Shown here: one piece after another, positions 28,936 through 38,441 of the stretch
Numbering within the stretch: the first letter of the stretch is position 1
How the letters are laid out: the number at the start of each line of letters is the position of its first letter
NCBI RefSeq assembly: GCF_023100685.1
Contig: NZ_CP090064.1
Coordinates: forward strand, 1,922,001 to 1,986,000
Length of the DNA: 64,000 nt
From: Proteus vulgaris
Lineage (GTDB): Bacteria > Pseudomonadota > Gammaproteobacteria > Enterobacterales > Enterobacteriaceae
Direction: 5' to 3'
The notes under the pieces: generated by a model
Database searches by the model: none
The model's input: only the letters and a program-made list of their open reading frames with translations
Told to the model about the DNA's origin: nothing
Made by a program: the position numbers and the translations under genes

Positions 28936-29724
28936 TTATTTTAGTTCTAATTCATTCATTGCTGCAATGCTAAAGCCACCATCAACGTGGATGATTTCGC
29001 CAGTAATACCACCTGATAAGTCAGAGCATAAGAATGCTGCTGTATTACCTACATCTTCGGTTGTTACAGTGCGACGCAGAGGGGTTACTGATTCGCAATG
29101 GCTTAACATTTTACGGAAGTCTTTGATACCAGACGCCGCTAATGTACGGATTGGGCCAGCAGAGATACCGTTAACACGAATACCTTCAGGACCCATGGCG
29201 TTTGCCATGTAACGTACGTTAGCTTCTAAAGACGCTTTAGCCAGACCCATGACGTTATAATTAGGGATTGCACGTTCAGCACCTAAATAAGTCAGAGTTA
29301 ATAGAGCAGAGTTTGGATTTAGCATTTCACGGCTTGCTTTTGCCATCGCAACAAAGCTGTATGCGCTAATATCGTGAGCAATTTTAAAACCTTCACGAGT
29401 AACAGCGTTAACATAGTCACCATCTAGTTGGTCAGCAGGTGCAAAACCGATAGAGTGAACAAAACCATCGTATTTTGGCCAAACTTTTGCAAGTTCTGCA
29501 TACATGGTATCGATGCTTTCGTCTTTTGACACATCACACTCTAATACGATATTTGAGTCTAATGATGCTGCAAATTCTTCAACGCGTGGTTTCAGTTTTT
29601 CATTTTGGTAAGTAAATGCAAGTTCTGCACCTTGGTCACGCATAGCTTTGGCAATACCATAAGCAATTGATAATTTACTAGCAACACCAGTAATAAGAAT
29701 GCGTTTGCCGGTCATAAAGCCCAT
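28936..29724 (-). CDS. fabI: Enoyl-[acyl-carrier-protein] reductase (NADH)
   Basis: The 262-residue short-chain-dehydrogenase-like enzyme performs the last reduction in each round of fatty acid elongation and is the triclosan target. The cofactor region is [20 protein letters not shown], and the active site has Tyr146 or so and the Tyr-(x)6-Lys pair in YNVMGLAK. The N-terminus [10 protein letters not shown] and length match E. coli FabI. AAGGATACAGCT precedes the ATG. It lies next to sapF on the same strand, as in E. coli. Confidence 0.98.
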   Translation of the reverse strand: MGFMTGKRILITGVASKLSIAYGIAKAMRDQGAELAFTYQNEKLKPRVEEFAASLDSNIVLECDVSKDESIDTMYAELAKVWPKYDGFVHSIGFAPADQLDGDYVNAVTREGFKIAHDISAYSFVAMAKASREMLNPNSALLTLTYLGAERAIPNYNVMGLAKASLEANVRYMANAMGPEGIRVNGISAGPIRTLAASGIKDFRKMLSHCESVTPLRRTVTTEDVGNTAAFLCSDLSGGITGEIIHVDGGFSIAAMNELELK

Positions 29725-29853
29725 AGCTGTATCCTTGTTTTTTCGTAAATCGCGATAATAACATCATTCACAGTTTTATTTATCTGTTGGGTTATCACGC
29801 TTATTGTTAATAAACGTGGCTGATTCTACCACGACATTTGTAAATTTGTTTAA

Positions 29854-29885
29854 TTTCCCTAGCACCTCCGAGGAGTTAAGGGAAA
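29854..29885. repeat. Imperfect inverted repeat upstream of fabI
   Basis: TTTCCCT and AGGGAAA flank an inner CCTC-CGAGG stem. It lies between sapF and fabI on the minus strand, without a T-run. It may be a transcription terminator of sap, an attenuator or a regulator site for fabI. Confidence 0.4.
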
Positions 29886-29931
29886 AGGGCGAAATAATGT
29901 GCAATTAACATTAGGCCTATATTGTTTACAC

Positions 29932-30741
29932 TTAAGTTAAATCTTGACGCCAAGCTTCGGCTGTTAAGGCTTCACCAAAATGGCTTGCAACCAATCTTCG
30001 TGTGACTTCATGTAAAGGTGAAGCAAGGACTTCAGCTGTATTACCGCGTTCAACAACTTCACCATTATCCATCACAATAATCTTATCGCTAATATGTTTA
30101 GTCATACCTAAGTTTTGTGTTACATAAATATAGGCAATATCATGAGTTTCTTGCAGTTCTAACATCAAATTTATAATTTGTGATCGTAAGGACATATCCA
30201 ATGATGCGATAGCCTCGTCAGCAATAATTACTTGAGGTTGTAAAATTAATGCTCTTGCAAGCGCAATACGTTGGCGCTGACCTGATGCAAACATATGGGG
30301 ATAATAGTTGGCATGTTCAGGCAAAAGGCCCACTTGGCGTAATGTCTGATAAATGCGCTTTTCACGTTCAATAGCACTCAGATCCGTATTAAGACGCAAA
30401 GGAATATCTAATGTTTGACCAATACGTTGGCGCGGATTTAATGAGTTAGTGGGATCTTGGAATATCATTCTAATGCGTTGGCTACGATAAGGATAATCAC
30501 CGAAATGGAGTTGATGCCCATTAATAAAAATATCCCCGCCGGTAGGCTCAGTTACACCTGATAACATTCTTGCTAATGTAGATTTTCCTGAACCATTAGC
30601 ACCAATAATGGCTAAGGTTTGTTTTGGCTCAAGTGTAAAACTAACTGGTTTTACAGCTTCTAATTGTTGACGCCGGAATAATCCAGTGCGATAGCGAAAG
30701 GTTTTTGAAAGATTCTTTACCTCAAGCAGTTTATCGAACAT
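29932..30741 (-). CDS. sapF: Peptide/polyamine ABC transporter ATPase SapF
   Basis: The 269-residue ATPase has Walker [10 protein letters not shown] near 48, the ABC signature in the degenerate form ASGQRQR, Walker [13 protein letters not shown] and the switch His replaced by Gln (YVTQNLG), as in E. coli SapF. It is the last gene of sapABCDF and overlaps sapD by 11 bases. The start [15 protein letters not shown] is placed by comparison with E. coli; upstream codons are in frame but lie in sapD. Sap proteins import antimicrobial peptides in Haemophilus and Salmonella and export putrescine in E. coli. Confidence 0.96.
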   Translation of the reverse strand: MFDKLLEVKNLSKTFRYRTGLFRRQQLEAVKPVSFTLEPKQTLAIIGANGSGKSTLARMLSGVTEPTGGDIFINGHQLHFGDYPYRSQRIRMIFQDPTNSLNPRQRIGQTLDIPLRLNTDLSAIEREKRIYQTLRQVGLLPEHANYYPHMFASGQRQRIALARALILQPQVIIADEAIASLDMSLRSQIINLMLELQETHDIAYIYVTQNLGMTKHISDKIIVMDNGEVVERGNTAEVLASPLHEVTRRLVASHFGEALTAEAWRQDLT

Positions 30742-31732
30742 CAGTTGGCTCCACATTTAACGGGAAATGACAAGCCACGGCATGGTTTTTAAATAAACGT
30801 AACCGAGGGGCTTCAATACACTGGCGTTGTGCATATGGGCAACGTGGGCCTAAACGACAACCTACGGGTAGATGTTCAAGCGAAGGGATTGCTCCAGGCA
30901 ATGTATTTAAACGGCTCTTATGTGCCAATGAGTTGGTAAAATCAGGAATAGAGCGTATCAATGCTTGAGTATAAGGATGATAAGGTGTTACTAATAGTTC
31001 ATCGGGAGAGGCAGTTTCAACCATTTGACCACAATACATCACTGTAATTTTATTCGCCAATTTACTCATCCATTGCAAATCATGGCTAATCAAAAGAATT
31101 GTCATATTATTATTTTGATTAAGTCGAGTAAGTAAACGAAATATTTGTGTTTGTGTTGCGGGTTCCATTGCGTTAGTCGGTTCATCCGCAATCAACAATC
31201 GAGGCTGATTAGCAATGGCGATAGCTATCATCACTTTTTGGCATTCACCTTCTGTTAATTCATAAGGGTAACTGCGCATAATATCTTTGTGATCTTTAAT
31301 ACCTACACGGTGCAATAATTCAATTGCACGGCGTTTTCGCCAATGAAAGCGTTGCCACCAATGGCCTTTAAATGTCCAACCTGGGATAGCTTGTATCAAC
31401 TGCTGTTCAATTTTTGTCGCAGGATCAAGACAAGATTGTGGCTCTTGGAAAATCATTGAAATATTATGACCAATGACACGACGTCGCGCTCTTGGGGATA
31501 ATTTAAGTAAATCAATATCATCAAATCGGAAACGATCAGCAGTTACGTTGATATTATCTTTAGTGACGCCACAAATGGCTTTTGCAATTAAGCTTTTACC
31601 TGATCCTGATTCGCCGACAAGCCCCCTGACTTCACCTTCATTTAAGGTAATAGAAACACGATCGACGGCTTTAACTGGCCCATCAGGCGTCATAAATTCA
31701 ATGGTTAAATTGCGTATATCTAATAAAGGCAT
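30731..31732 (-). CDS. sapD: Peptide/polyamine ABC transporter ATPase SapD
   Basis: The 333-residue ATPase (E. coli 330) has Walker [10 protein letters not shown] near 40, signature LTEGECQ and Walker [13 protein letters not shown]. The C-terminal oligopeptide-transporter extension holds [14 protein letters not shown] with cysteines typical of the Opp/Dpp ATPase family. It starts in the sapC stop codon (one-base overlap) and overlaps sapF by 11 bases, showing tight translational coupling. In E. coli SapD also affects potassium uptake by Trk. Confidence 0.96.
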   Translation of the reverse strand: MPLLDIRNLTIEFMTPDGPVKAVDRVSITLNEGEVRGLVGESGSGKSLIAKAICGVTKDNINVTADRFRFDDIDLLKLSPRARRRVIGHNISMIFQEPQSCLDPATKIEQQLIQAIPGWTFKGHWWQRFHWRKRRAIELLHRVGIKDHKDIMRSYPYELTEGECQKVMIAIAIANQPRLLIADEPTNAMEPATQTQIFRLLTRLNQNNNMTILLISHDLQWMSKLANKITVMYCGQMVETASPDELLVTPYHPYTQALIRSIPDFTNSLAHKSRLNTLPGAIPSLEHLPVGCRLGPRCPYAQRQCIEAPRLRLFKNHAVACHFPLNVEPTDVR

Positions 31733-32625
31733 TATTCAACTCCCTCATTTATTGCACGCTGTAAACCATCTCCTAATAGGTTCACCAATAAAACGCTGAT
31801 CATGATTGTGGCGCCTGGAATTAAGACAGTCCATGGGGCGACATAAATTAACTCAAGTGAATCGCCCAGCATGGCACCCCATTCAGGAGAAGGAAGCTGA
31901 GCGCCTAAATTGAGGAAACCCAATGCGGTAATATCAAGAATAGCGATTGAAAAAGCACGCGTTAATTCAGAGACCAATACAGGGGTAATATTAGGTAATA
32001 CGGTATACCATAAAATGGAAATATTCGATGCGCCATCAAGTCGAGAAGCAATGACATACTCTTTGTTTAATTCATCATTGACCGCAGAATAGATCATTCT
32101 GACTAAGCGAGGTAACAATGCTAGCCAAATCGCTATCATGGCATGACCAAGGCTTGTTCCCACAAAAGCTACAACAATAATGGCCAGAAGTAGTGATGGA
32201 ATTGATAATAAGGTATCTAATATATGGTTAAGAATGGCGGATTTTAAACCATGAGTCATCCCCGCAAAACAACCAATAATTAACCCCATTAATGTCGCAG
32301 CAAAAGTGACAATAAATGCACCACCAAAGGTCATACTTGTCCCAATTAAAATTCGACTAAAAACATCTCTGCCTAAGTCATCTGTACCAAAAAAGTAAGA
32401 AACGTTCCCGTTTTGATACCAAGATGGTGGCGTTAATTGATGTCCGAAAAACTGTTGATCAAGAGCATAAGGCGCAATATAAGGGCCAATTACACTCAAT
32501 ACTAAGAGAAAAAGAACACCATAAAACCCTACCATTGAGATAACGTCTTTAGAAAAACATTGCCAAATCACCGCTACGGGTGTTGGTGTTTTTTTCTCTT
32601 TATAAAATTGGCTATCTAAAGGCAT
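31732..32625 (-). CDS. sapC: Peptide/polyamine ABC transporter permease SapC
   Basis: The 297-residue protein is a Dpp/Opp-type permease with about six transmembrane helices and the N-terminal extracytoplasmic part before [16 protein letters not shown]. It has the BPD_transp loop [23 protein letters not shown], which touches the ATPases. It overlaps sapB by 14 bases and sapD by 1 base. The first in-frame ATG gives [12 protein letters not shown], similar to E. coli SapC. Confidence 0.96.
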   Translation of the reverse strand: MPLDSQFYKEKKTPTPVAVIWQCFSKDVISMVGFYGVLFLLVLSVIGPYIAPYALDQQFFGHQLTPPSWYQNGNVSYFFGTDDLGRDVFSRILIGTSMTFGGAFIVTFAATLMGLIIGCFAGMTHGLKSAILNHILDTLLSIPSLLLAIIVVAFVGTSLGHAMIAIWLALLPRLVRMIYSAVNDELNKEYVIASRLDGASNISILWYTVLPNITPVLVSELTRAFSIAILDITALGFLNLGAQLPSPEWGAMLGDSLELIYVAPWTVLIPGATIMISVLLVNLLGDGLQRAINEGVE

Positions 32626-33577
32626 ATCCCACCTTGTGTTTCATTGGATTACTCATAGCGCCGACAATATCTGATAAGACGTTAACAACAATGACCATTG
32701 AACCTACTAACATCACTCCTGCGGAAATCGCAGAGTAATCTTGTTGGCGGATTGCTGTGACTAACCAGCGGCCGAGTCCCGGCCAATTAAATACAATTTC
32801 TGTCACCATGGTAAGTGTAAGCATGGTGGAGAACTGTAAGCCTAATTTAGGGATGATAGGGGGTAAAGCATTATGAAGAATATGGCGACGAATAATTGTA
32901 AAACGTGAGAGACCTCGAGTTGCGGCTGCCTTCACGTAGTTCTCTGACATAATTTCTTCCGTACTATTGCGCATTAATCGAATAACTTCTGTTGTGGGTG
33001 CAATAGCAAGTGTTGTTACAGGTAAAATCAGATGTTGTAATACATTAATAATCATTTGCTGGCGATAAGGTGAATTAGATAACCAAGCATCAACTAATGC
33101 AATACCTGTAATAGGCTGTAAGTTATAAAGTAAATCAATACGACCAGAAACAGGAAGCCAACCCAGTTTTAGTGAGAAGAAAAGTGTTAATAACAAGGCA
33201 AGTCCAAAAACAGGCACAGAAAAACCTAAGAGCGCAAAGTTACTGATAATAATATCAGCAGATTTATTACGCCAAACACCAGCAATGATCCCAGCAGGAA
33301 TACCCACAATTAAGGCAAAAAGAAAAGCTAAGGTGCAAAGTTCCATTGTTGCTGGCAATGCCTCAATTAATTGCGCTTTAATGGGTTCTCCATTAATAGA
33401 AGAAATACCAAAATCAAAATGAGTCATATTGTGAGCATAGAAAAAGTAGGCATCTATTAGTGATGCACCACTTAATGGACCATTTGGCGTGTAATAGCTC
33501 AGGCTAAAGCTCACCAGTGACAAAAAGAACAGTGTCACAAGTAATAAAAGCAATCGACGTATTGAATAAATAATCAT
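32612..33577 (-). CDS. sapB: Peptide/polyamine ABC transporter permease SapB
   Basis: The 321-residue permease has about six helices and the coupling loop [32 protein letters not shown]. It pairs with SapC as the membrane channel. The gap to sapA is 3 bases, and the gene overlaps sapC by 14 bases, so the five genes form one operon transcribed leftward. The length equals E. coli SapB. Confidence 0.96.
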   Translation of the reverse strand: MIIYSIRRLLLLLVTLFFLSLVSFSLSYYTPNGPLSGASLIDAYFFYAHNMTHFDFGISSINGEPIKAQLIEALPATMELCTLAFLFALIVGIPAGIIAGVWRNKSADIIISNFALLGFSVPVFGLALLLTLFFSLKLGWLPVSGRIDLLYNLQPITGIALVDAWLSNSPYRQQMIINVLQHLILPVTTLAIAPTTEVIRLMRNSTEEIMSENYVKAAATRGLSRFTIIRRHILHNALPPIIPKLGLQFSTMLTLTMVTEIVFNWPGLGRWLVTAIRQQDYSAISAGVMLVGSMVIVVNVLSDIVGAMSNPMKHKVGYAFR

Positions 33578-33580
33578 AGA

Positions 33581-35266
33581 TTATTTTATAGCCTCTTTCT
33601 TGTGATTTTGTTCATCCACTTCTGCTTCTCGATAAACACCAGCAAAAGACGCATTACCGAAAGTACTTAATAGTAATCCTTTAATATCATAGCGATATGC
33701 TTGCATACGTAAAGAATTAGCTAAAGGCAATACAGGTAGTTCTTGAGCGAGAATATCTTGTGCTTGATGATAATAATCCATTCTTGAAGCAAGTTGCTGA
33801 CTATAAAGCGCTTTTTTTAAAATATCATCAAAACTCGGTAGGCACCAATGACTAAGGTTAGTTTGTGAACTAATAGCTGCACAACTAAAGAGAGGACGGA
33901 AAAAACTATCAGGATCGTTACTGTCTGTTGACCAGCCAGATAATGTCATATCATGAGTCCTATCCATCATACTGGTTTCTTGATATCGCCCTTCAATTGG
34001 GCGAATATTCATTTGAATGCCTACTTGAGCTAAGTCTGCCTGAATGAGCTCAGCCATTTTCAATGGGCTTGGGTTGTAAGATTGTGATGCGCTGGGTACC
34101 CAAAGGTTCAATTTAAGCCCATCAAGCCCTAGCTCTTTTAGTATTTGTTTCGATTTCTCAGGATTGTACTCTGTGATTTTTGCACGATTATCATAAGCCC
34201 AAGATGCACGAGGAAGTACCGATGCGGCTGTTTCAGCAGTACCATAATAAATCGATTCCATTAAACGTTCATTATTTATGGCATAAGCAATAGCTTGGCG
34301 AACTTTAAGATCATTGAGTGGAGGCTTACTAGTATTAAAGGCTAAATAAGCGATATTCATACCTGAGCGCAATGTTAATCTTAACCGAGGATCATCACGT
34401 AAAACTTTTAATTGGCTAGCCGCAGGATAGGCTAAAACATCACATTCGCCTGTTAATAGTTTAGATATACGGCCTGTACCTCCAGCTCCCATATCAATAA
34501 CAACTTGTTGCATTTTAGGCTGACCTTTCCAATAGTCGTTATTTCTAAATAAACGAACAAATTGTCCCGGTTGATATTCATCTAGAAAGAAAGGGCCCGT
34601 ACCTACTGGTTTCCAATCAAGTTGTGTCTGGTTGCCCGATTTCTCTAAGCTTTGTGCATATTCAGCGGAAAGAATAGGGGCGTAATGTGTTGCTAAATGC
34701 CATAAAAAAGAGGCATCAGGCTCTTTTAAACTAAATTCGACTGTGTATTGACCCAACTTTTTAACTGATTGGATATTGTCGGCAAAACTTAAGCTATCAA
34801 AATAGGGATATTTTCCACCATTGACTTGATTATAAGGATTTTGTGGGTTGATCATCCGTTCAAAACTAAAAATCACATCATCTGCTGTGAGTTTTCGTGT
34901 AGGTGTAAACCATGATGTTTGTTGAAACGAGATATTTTTACGCAAATAAAAGCGGTATGTTGCGCCATTATCTAGCGATTCCCAACGAGCGGCTATTTCA
35001 GGAATAAGACGATAAGTGTAAGGGTCAACATCTAAAAGACGATCATAAAGTTGCGCGGCAAGGGGATCGATGATTAATCCACTACTTGATAATTGTGGAT
35101 TAAAGGTATTCACACTGCCATCAACACAATAAACAAAGCCATTTTGATTAATTGGAGTTGGCTCTTGTTTTATCGATAGCGCTTGTGTTTTTGGTGCTAC
35201 ATCTGCGATACAAGTTGCACTTGTTAAGCTAACTAGCAGAGTACCAATAAGTAAAATAGGGCGCAT
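33581..35266 (-). CDS. sapA: Periplasmic peptide-binding protein SapA
   Basis: The 561-residue protein is a class-C (SBP_bac_5) solute-binding protein with the signal peptide MRPILLIGTLLVSLTSATCIA and the family signature GPFFLDEYQPGQFVRLFRN. It presents peptides to the SapBC channel; in other species it binds antimicrobial peptides and haem. Its N-terminal linker KTQALSIKQEPTPINQNG makes it slightly longer than E. coli SapA (547). The start gives the clean signal peptide; an upstream in-frame TTG start would add about 20 residues. The promoter faces the ryhB gene in the 295-base gap to pspF. Confidence 0.93.
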   Translation of the reverse strand: MRPILLIGTLLVSLTSATCIADVAPKTQALSIKQEPTPINQNGFVYCVDGSVNTFNPQLSSSGLIIDPLAAQLYDRLLDVDPYTYRLIPEIAARWESLDNGATYRFYLRKNISFQQTSWFTPTRKLTADDVIFSFERMINPQNPYNQVNGGKYPYFDSLSFADNIQSVKKLGQYTVEFSLKEPDASFLWHLATHYAPILSAEYAQSLEKSGNQTQLDWKPVGTGPFFLDEYQPGQFVRLFRNNDYWKGQPKMQQVVIDMGAGGTGRISKLLTGECDVLAYPAASQLKVLRDDPRLRLTLRSGMNIAYLAFNTSKPPLNDLKVRQAIAYAINNERLMESIYYGTAETAASVLPRASWAYDNRAKITEYNPEKSKQILKELGLDGLKLNLWVPSASQSYNPSPLKMAELIQADLAQVGIQMNIRPIEGRYQETSMMDRTHDMTLSGWSTDSNDPDSFFRPLFSCAAISSQTNLSHWCLPSFDDILKKALYSQQLASRMDYYHQAQDILAQELPVLPLANSLRMQAYRYDIKGLLLSTFGNASFAGVYREAEVDEQNHKKEAIK

Positions 35267-35381
35267 AATAATGTCTTTTAGAGAAACGATTTTGCTATTG
35301 TAACTTAAAAAACTTTCTATCCCCAAATAGTCAAAAAAACAAAGTGAGAAAAATTCTCAACAAAAAGCTTTACAAATGCTA

Positions 35382-35398
35382 ATGATAAAGATTATCAT
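35382..35398. promoter_or_regulatory. Fur box at the ryhB promoter
   Basis: ATGATAA-AGA-TTATCAT is a perfect dyad of Fur-box type, covering the -10 region (TATCAT) of the presumed ryhB promoter, whose -35 element is TTTACA at 35369. It could also affect sapA, which starts 116 bases to the left on the other strand. Confidence 0.72.
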
Positions 35399-35404
35399 CC
35401 GTAT

Positions 35405-35504
35405 TGTCCTTCAGCGGTAAGAGGTTTTCCGCAGAAGGCACGACATTGCTCACATTGCTTCCAGTATTTTTTTACTAGCCAGCTCGGGTGCTGGCTTTTT
35501 TTTT
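35405..35504 (+). ncRNA. ryhB: RyhB iron-regulatory small RNA
   Basis: I recognise RyhB by its core GCACGACATTGCTCACATTG (35438-35457) continuing CTTCCAGTATT, which is identical to E. coli RyhB as I recall it. It has a 5' stem CCTTCAGCGG / CCGCAGAAGG and a terminator AGCCAGCTCGGGTGCTGGCT followed by a T9 run. The stem sequence differs from E. coli while the pairing is kept. A Fur box overlaps the promoter. In E. coli RyhB lies at a different place (between yhhX and yhhY) and represses iron-using genes such as sodB with Hfq. Exact 5' end is inferred from the promoter spacing. Confidence 0.9.
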
Positions 35505-35560
35505 GCCTCTTTTTTAAAAACACTCCCCCTGTAAAATAAAAATGATTATTAATCATTGTG

Positions 35561-36559
35561 TTATGTTGTTGTTTGGTGCTTTTTAATCAATCCTCTAAAT
35601 TGATCGTAGCTTAATTTCAGTTTTTCAGCAGCTTCTTTTTGATTATATAAACTCTCTTTCAACGCATTGCTCACTAATATTTTTTCCATTTCATTTTGCC
35701 ATTGTCGCAAATCAAGAGGTAAATCAGGTGGTGAAAAAGACGAAATCTTTTTTTCTAATGGTGATTGTTTCGATATCGGTGTTTGCAAGCCTGCAAAAGG
35801 ATTAATAATAATATTGTCTAATTCTCTATCGCTGGTTCCGTGGCGATAAACCGAACGCTCCACAACATTTTTTAGCTCACGAATATTACCAGGCCATGAA
35901 TAGTCTAAAAGAATTTGGCATGCGTTATCACTAAAACCAGGAAAAAAAGGTAATCCCAATTCTTGGCACATTGAAATCGCGAAGTTTTCAGCAAGTAACA
36001 TAATATCAGCTCGGCGTTCCCTTAGCGGGGGTAATCGGATGACATCAAAAGCTAATCTATCCAGTAAATCCGCGCGAAATTTACCTTCTTCAGCCATTGC
36101 AGGTAAATCTGCATTTGTAGCACAGATAAGCCTAACATCCACATGCAAAGATTGACTGCCACCAACACGCTCTAAATGACCATATTCAATAACTCGTAAT
36201 AATTTTTCTTGTACAAGCATTGGTGCTGTTGCCAGTTCATCAAGAAAAAGAGAGCCACCATCAGCACGTTCAAAACGCCCTTGATGACGATTTTTAGCAC
36301 CAGTGAAAGCACCAGCTTCATGACCAAAAAGTTCAGAATCGAGCAAGTTATCATTAAGCGCAGAGCAGTTGATAGAAATAAAAGGGCCTTGCCACCAAGG
36401 CGCAAGGTAGTGTAATCGATGAGCGATTAACTCTTTACCTGTACCTCGTTCACCAATAATTAATACTGGCTTTTTTAATTGAGCAAGTGCTGATGTTTGT
36501 TCTAAAACATCAATAAATTGACTATCAACACCGATTATTGTCTCTAAATTCTCATTCAT
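35561..36559 (-). CDS. pspF: Sigma-54 enhancer-binding protein PspF
   Basis: The 332-residue protein has the AAA+ domain from residue 1 (no receiver domain), with Walker A GERGTGKE, the sigma-54 contact loop GAFTGA and Walker B GGSLFLDE. The C-terminal helix-turn-helix is ESLYNQKEAAEKLKLSYDQFRGL. It activates pspA with RNA polymerase-sigma54 and is held inactive by PspA. It is divergent from pspA, with upstream activator dyads and a sigma-54 promoter in the gap. E. coli PspF has 325 residues. Confidence 0.97.
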   Translation of the reverse strand: MNENLETIIGVDSQFIDVLEQTSALAQLKKPVLIIGERGTGKELIAHRLHYLAPWWQGPFISINCSALNDNLLDSELFGHEAGAFTGAKNRHQGRFERADGGSLFLDELATAPMLVQEKLLRVIEYGHLERVGGSQSLHVDVRLICATNADLPAMAEEGKFRADLLDRLAFDVIRLPPLRERRADIMLLAENFAISMCQELGLPFFPGFSDNACQILLDYSWPGNIRELKNVVERSVYRHGTSDRELDNIIINPFAGLQTPISKQSPLEKKISSFSPPDLPLDLRQWQNEMEKILVSNALKESLYNQKEAAEKLKLSYDQFRGLIKKHQTTT

Positions 36560-36605
36560 TGGTTAAATTCACCATAGTAAGGTATTTTTTACCAGCTTAT
36601 CAGGT

Positions 36606-36624
36606 GTTCGAAAAATAGGCGAAC
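36606..36624. promoter_or_regulatory. Candidate PspF upstream activator site
   Basis: The dyad GTTCG-AAAAATAGG-CGAAC lies 45-65 bases upstream of the sigma-54 promoter of pspA. The position fits the PspF enhancer region, but the exact site is inferred. Confidence 0.45.
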
Positions 36625-36668
36625 AATATAAATTAACTATTATTAATAGGTTAGGTGAACTTTAAAAG

Positions 36669-36685
36669 TTGGCACGTTAATTGTA
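36669..36685 (+). promoter_or_regulatory. Sigma-54 promoter of pspA
   Basis: TTGGCACGTTAATTGTA has the -24 GG and -12 element of sigma-54 promoters (consensus TGGCACG-N4-TTGCA/T). The E. coli pspA promoter is nearly identical, including the TTGTA variant. It is about 95 bases before the pspA start. Confidence 0.85.
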
Positions 36686-36777
36686 TTAACTAAAGTAAGC
36701 CGGGCGTTATGATTAGATGACGCCATTTAATGAAATATTTAACATTACTAATTAGCATAGCTATTAAGGATGACATC

Positions 36778-37446
36778 ATGGGTATATTTTCACGTTTTGC
36801 TGACATTATTAATGCCAATATCGCTTCTTTATTAGATAAAGCGGAAGATCCTGAAAAAATGATCCGCCTAATGATCCAAGAAATGGAAGATATGTTAGTT
36901 GAGATACGTACAACATCTGCACGTACTTTAGCTGAAAAGAAAGGATTAGAGCGTCGTATTGAACAAGCGGAAAAACAGATTAAAGATTGGCAAGATAAAG
37001 CTGAACTAGCTCTGATTAAAGACAAAGAAGATTTAGCGCGTGCAGCATTAATTGAAAAACAACGTGTTGCTTCAGTTAATGATACGCTAAAACATGAGTT
37101 GATTATCATTGATGAAACCTTGACTCGTTTGAAAGGTGAAATCAGTGAATTAGAAAATAAATTGACAGAAACTCGAGCTAAACAACAGTCTTTAGTTGTT
37201 CGCCATCAAGCAGCAAATTCATCTCGTCAAGTTCGTCGTCAATTAGACAGCGGTAAAATGGATGCAGCAATGGCGCGTTTTGAACAATTTGAGCGCCGTA
37301 TTGATCATATGGAAGGTGAAGCACAAAGCTACGGGTTAGGTAAAGAGAAATCATTAGACCAACAGTTTGCTGAATTAAAAGCTGATGATGAAATTAGCGC
37401 GCAATTAGCGGCATTAAAAGCTAAAATCAATATCAATAAAGAGTAA
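36778..37446 (+). CDS. pspA: Phage shock protein A
   Basis: The 222-residue protein (same as E. coli) is a coiled-coil ESCRT-III-like protein. It begins [20 protein letters not shown], the amphipathic helix that binds damaged membrane, and then has long helices from 25 to 215. It inhibits PspF in unstressed cells and coats the inner membrane under stress. The start is the ATG after AAGGATGACATC, with an in-frame upstream reading that does not fit the conserved N-terminus. It is first in pspABC. Confidence 0.97.
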   Translation: MGIFSRFADIINANIASLLDKAEDPEKMIRLMIQEMEDMLVEIRTTSARTLAEKKGLERRIEQAEKQIKDWQDKAELALIKDKEDLARAALIEKQRVASVNDTLKHELIIIDETLTRLKGEISELENKLTETRAKQQSLVVRHQAANSSRQVRRQLDSGKMDAAMARFEQFERRIDHMEGEAQSYGLGKEKSLDQQFAELKADDEISAQLAALKAKININKE

Positions 37447-37482
37447 CAGCAAGCGTAATAACCATCTTATAAAGGATATGTA

Positions 37483-37713
37483 ATGGGCTATATATTTCTG
37501 GGAATACCACTGACCATTTTTATTTTATTTGTTCTCCCTATCTGGCTGTGGTTGCATTACAGCAATCAGAAAGGTGGAGGGAATGTTCAGTTAACCCAAC
37601 AAGAAATGCAGCGACTGAGCGCGCTGGTGGATAAGGCTCAGCAAATGCAGGAACGCATTAAGACGCTAGAACAAATACTTGATGCAGAACATCCTAACTG
37701 GAGGCAATCATAA
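37483..37713 (+). CDS. pspB: Phage shock protein B
   Basis: The 76-residue inner-membrane protein has one N-terminal helix (about 5-25) and a cytoplasmic coiled coil (QEMQRLSALVDKAQQMQERIKTLEQIL). It works with PspC to release PspF from PspA. AAAGGATATGTA precedes the ATG. Its stop overlaps the pspC start by one base. Confidence 0.96.
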   Translation: MGYIFLGIPLTIFILFVLPIWLWLHYSNQKGGGNVQLTQQEMQRLSALVDKAQQMQERIKTLEQILDAEHPNWRQS

Positions 37714-38069
37714 TGACGGTACAAAGCAAACAATTGTATCGCTTGCCACAAGAGGGCGTGATCCGTGGCGTATGCGCAGGCCTTGCCCATTATTTTAATA
37801 TTCCTGTTTTACTTGTCAGGGTTATTGCGGTGATTGCACTCTTTGCTGGATTTTTTGGCTTAACGATTGTTGCTTATCTTGTTTTGAGTTTCTTTATGGA
37901 GCCTGCGCCTGCTAATTATCAACAAGGTGATGAGCAACAGGAGAGTTTAAAAGAAATTTTAAGCGGTGTTGATAATCAATTAATGCAAGGTGAAAAACGT
38001 TTACAGCAAATGGAACGATATATTACTTCTTCCAGCTATCAGTTAAATAAACGCTTTCGCGATCTGTAA
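37713..38069 (+). CDS. pspC: Phage shock protein C
   Basis: The 118-residue protein has the PspC domain: VIRGVCAGLAHYFNIPVLLVRVIAVIALF, then a transmembrane helix (about 37-60), and a C-terminal leucine-zipper-like region. PspC senses membrane stress and binds PspA with PspB. The start follows GGAGGCAATCATA and overlaps pspB by one base. A weak hairpin follows, separating it from pspD. Confidence 0.96.
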   Translation: MTVQSKQLYRLPQEGVIRGVCAGLAHYFNIPVLLVRVIAVIALFAGFFGLTIVAYLVLSFFMEPAPANYQQGDEQQESLKEILSGVDNQLMQGEKRLQQMERYITSSSYQLNKRFRDL

Positions 38070-38091
38070 TATTTTCACCATTTAATCCGAT

Positions 38092-38117
38092 AAGACGCTC
38101 CGATTTAGGAGCGTCTT
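38092..38117 (+). terminator. Hairpin after pspC
   Basis: AAGACGCTCC / GGAGCGTCTT with loop GATTTA. The T-tract is short (TTTCG), so it may be a partial terminator or processing stem between pspABC and pspD-ycjXF. Confidence 0.6.
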
Positions 38118-38186
38118 TCGTTAAGTCGGTCTATTTTCTACTAAATGTATTATAAATGAGCAAAATTCCTGATTGAGGAGAGTGCT

Positions 38187-38441
38187 GTGAATATCAATCA
38201 AGCTTATATCTCGCTAAAAACAAATAAACTCACCTACTTTGCCAAAAAAGGGTTAACATTTGGGTTAATGTTATTGACTTTATTTGGGCCGGCCGCAATA
38301 ACTGGCAGTATAATAAAACGCGTAAGTAGCAAACCGTTACGTTGGTTGGTTCTATTGATAGCAGAGCCTGTTATTAAAGCAGGTTTAAATAAGCTATCGC
38401 GTCAAATGTCTTGGGAGAAACATGAAACGCCTACAAAATGA
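38187..38441 (+). CDS. pspD: Phage shock protein D
   Basis: The 84-residue protein starts with GTG (MNINQAYISL) after GGAGAGTGCT. It has a hydrophobic stretch KKGLTFGLMLLTLFGPAAITGS and a second amphipathic region KPLRWLVLLIAEPVIKAGLNKL. PspD is a peripheral inner-membrane protein of the psp regulon with no known activity. Its end overlaps the ycjX start by 20 bases, so the three genes pspD-ycjX-ycjF form a tight unit. E. coli pspE and the ycjM-W cluster, which lie between psp and ycjX in E. coli, are absent. Confidence 0.92.
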   Translation: MNINQAYISLKTNKLTYFAKKGLTFGLMLLTLFGPAAITGSIIKRVSSKPLRWLVLLIAEPVIKAGLNKLSRQMSWEKHETPTK

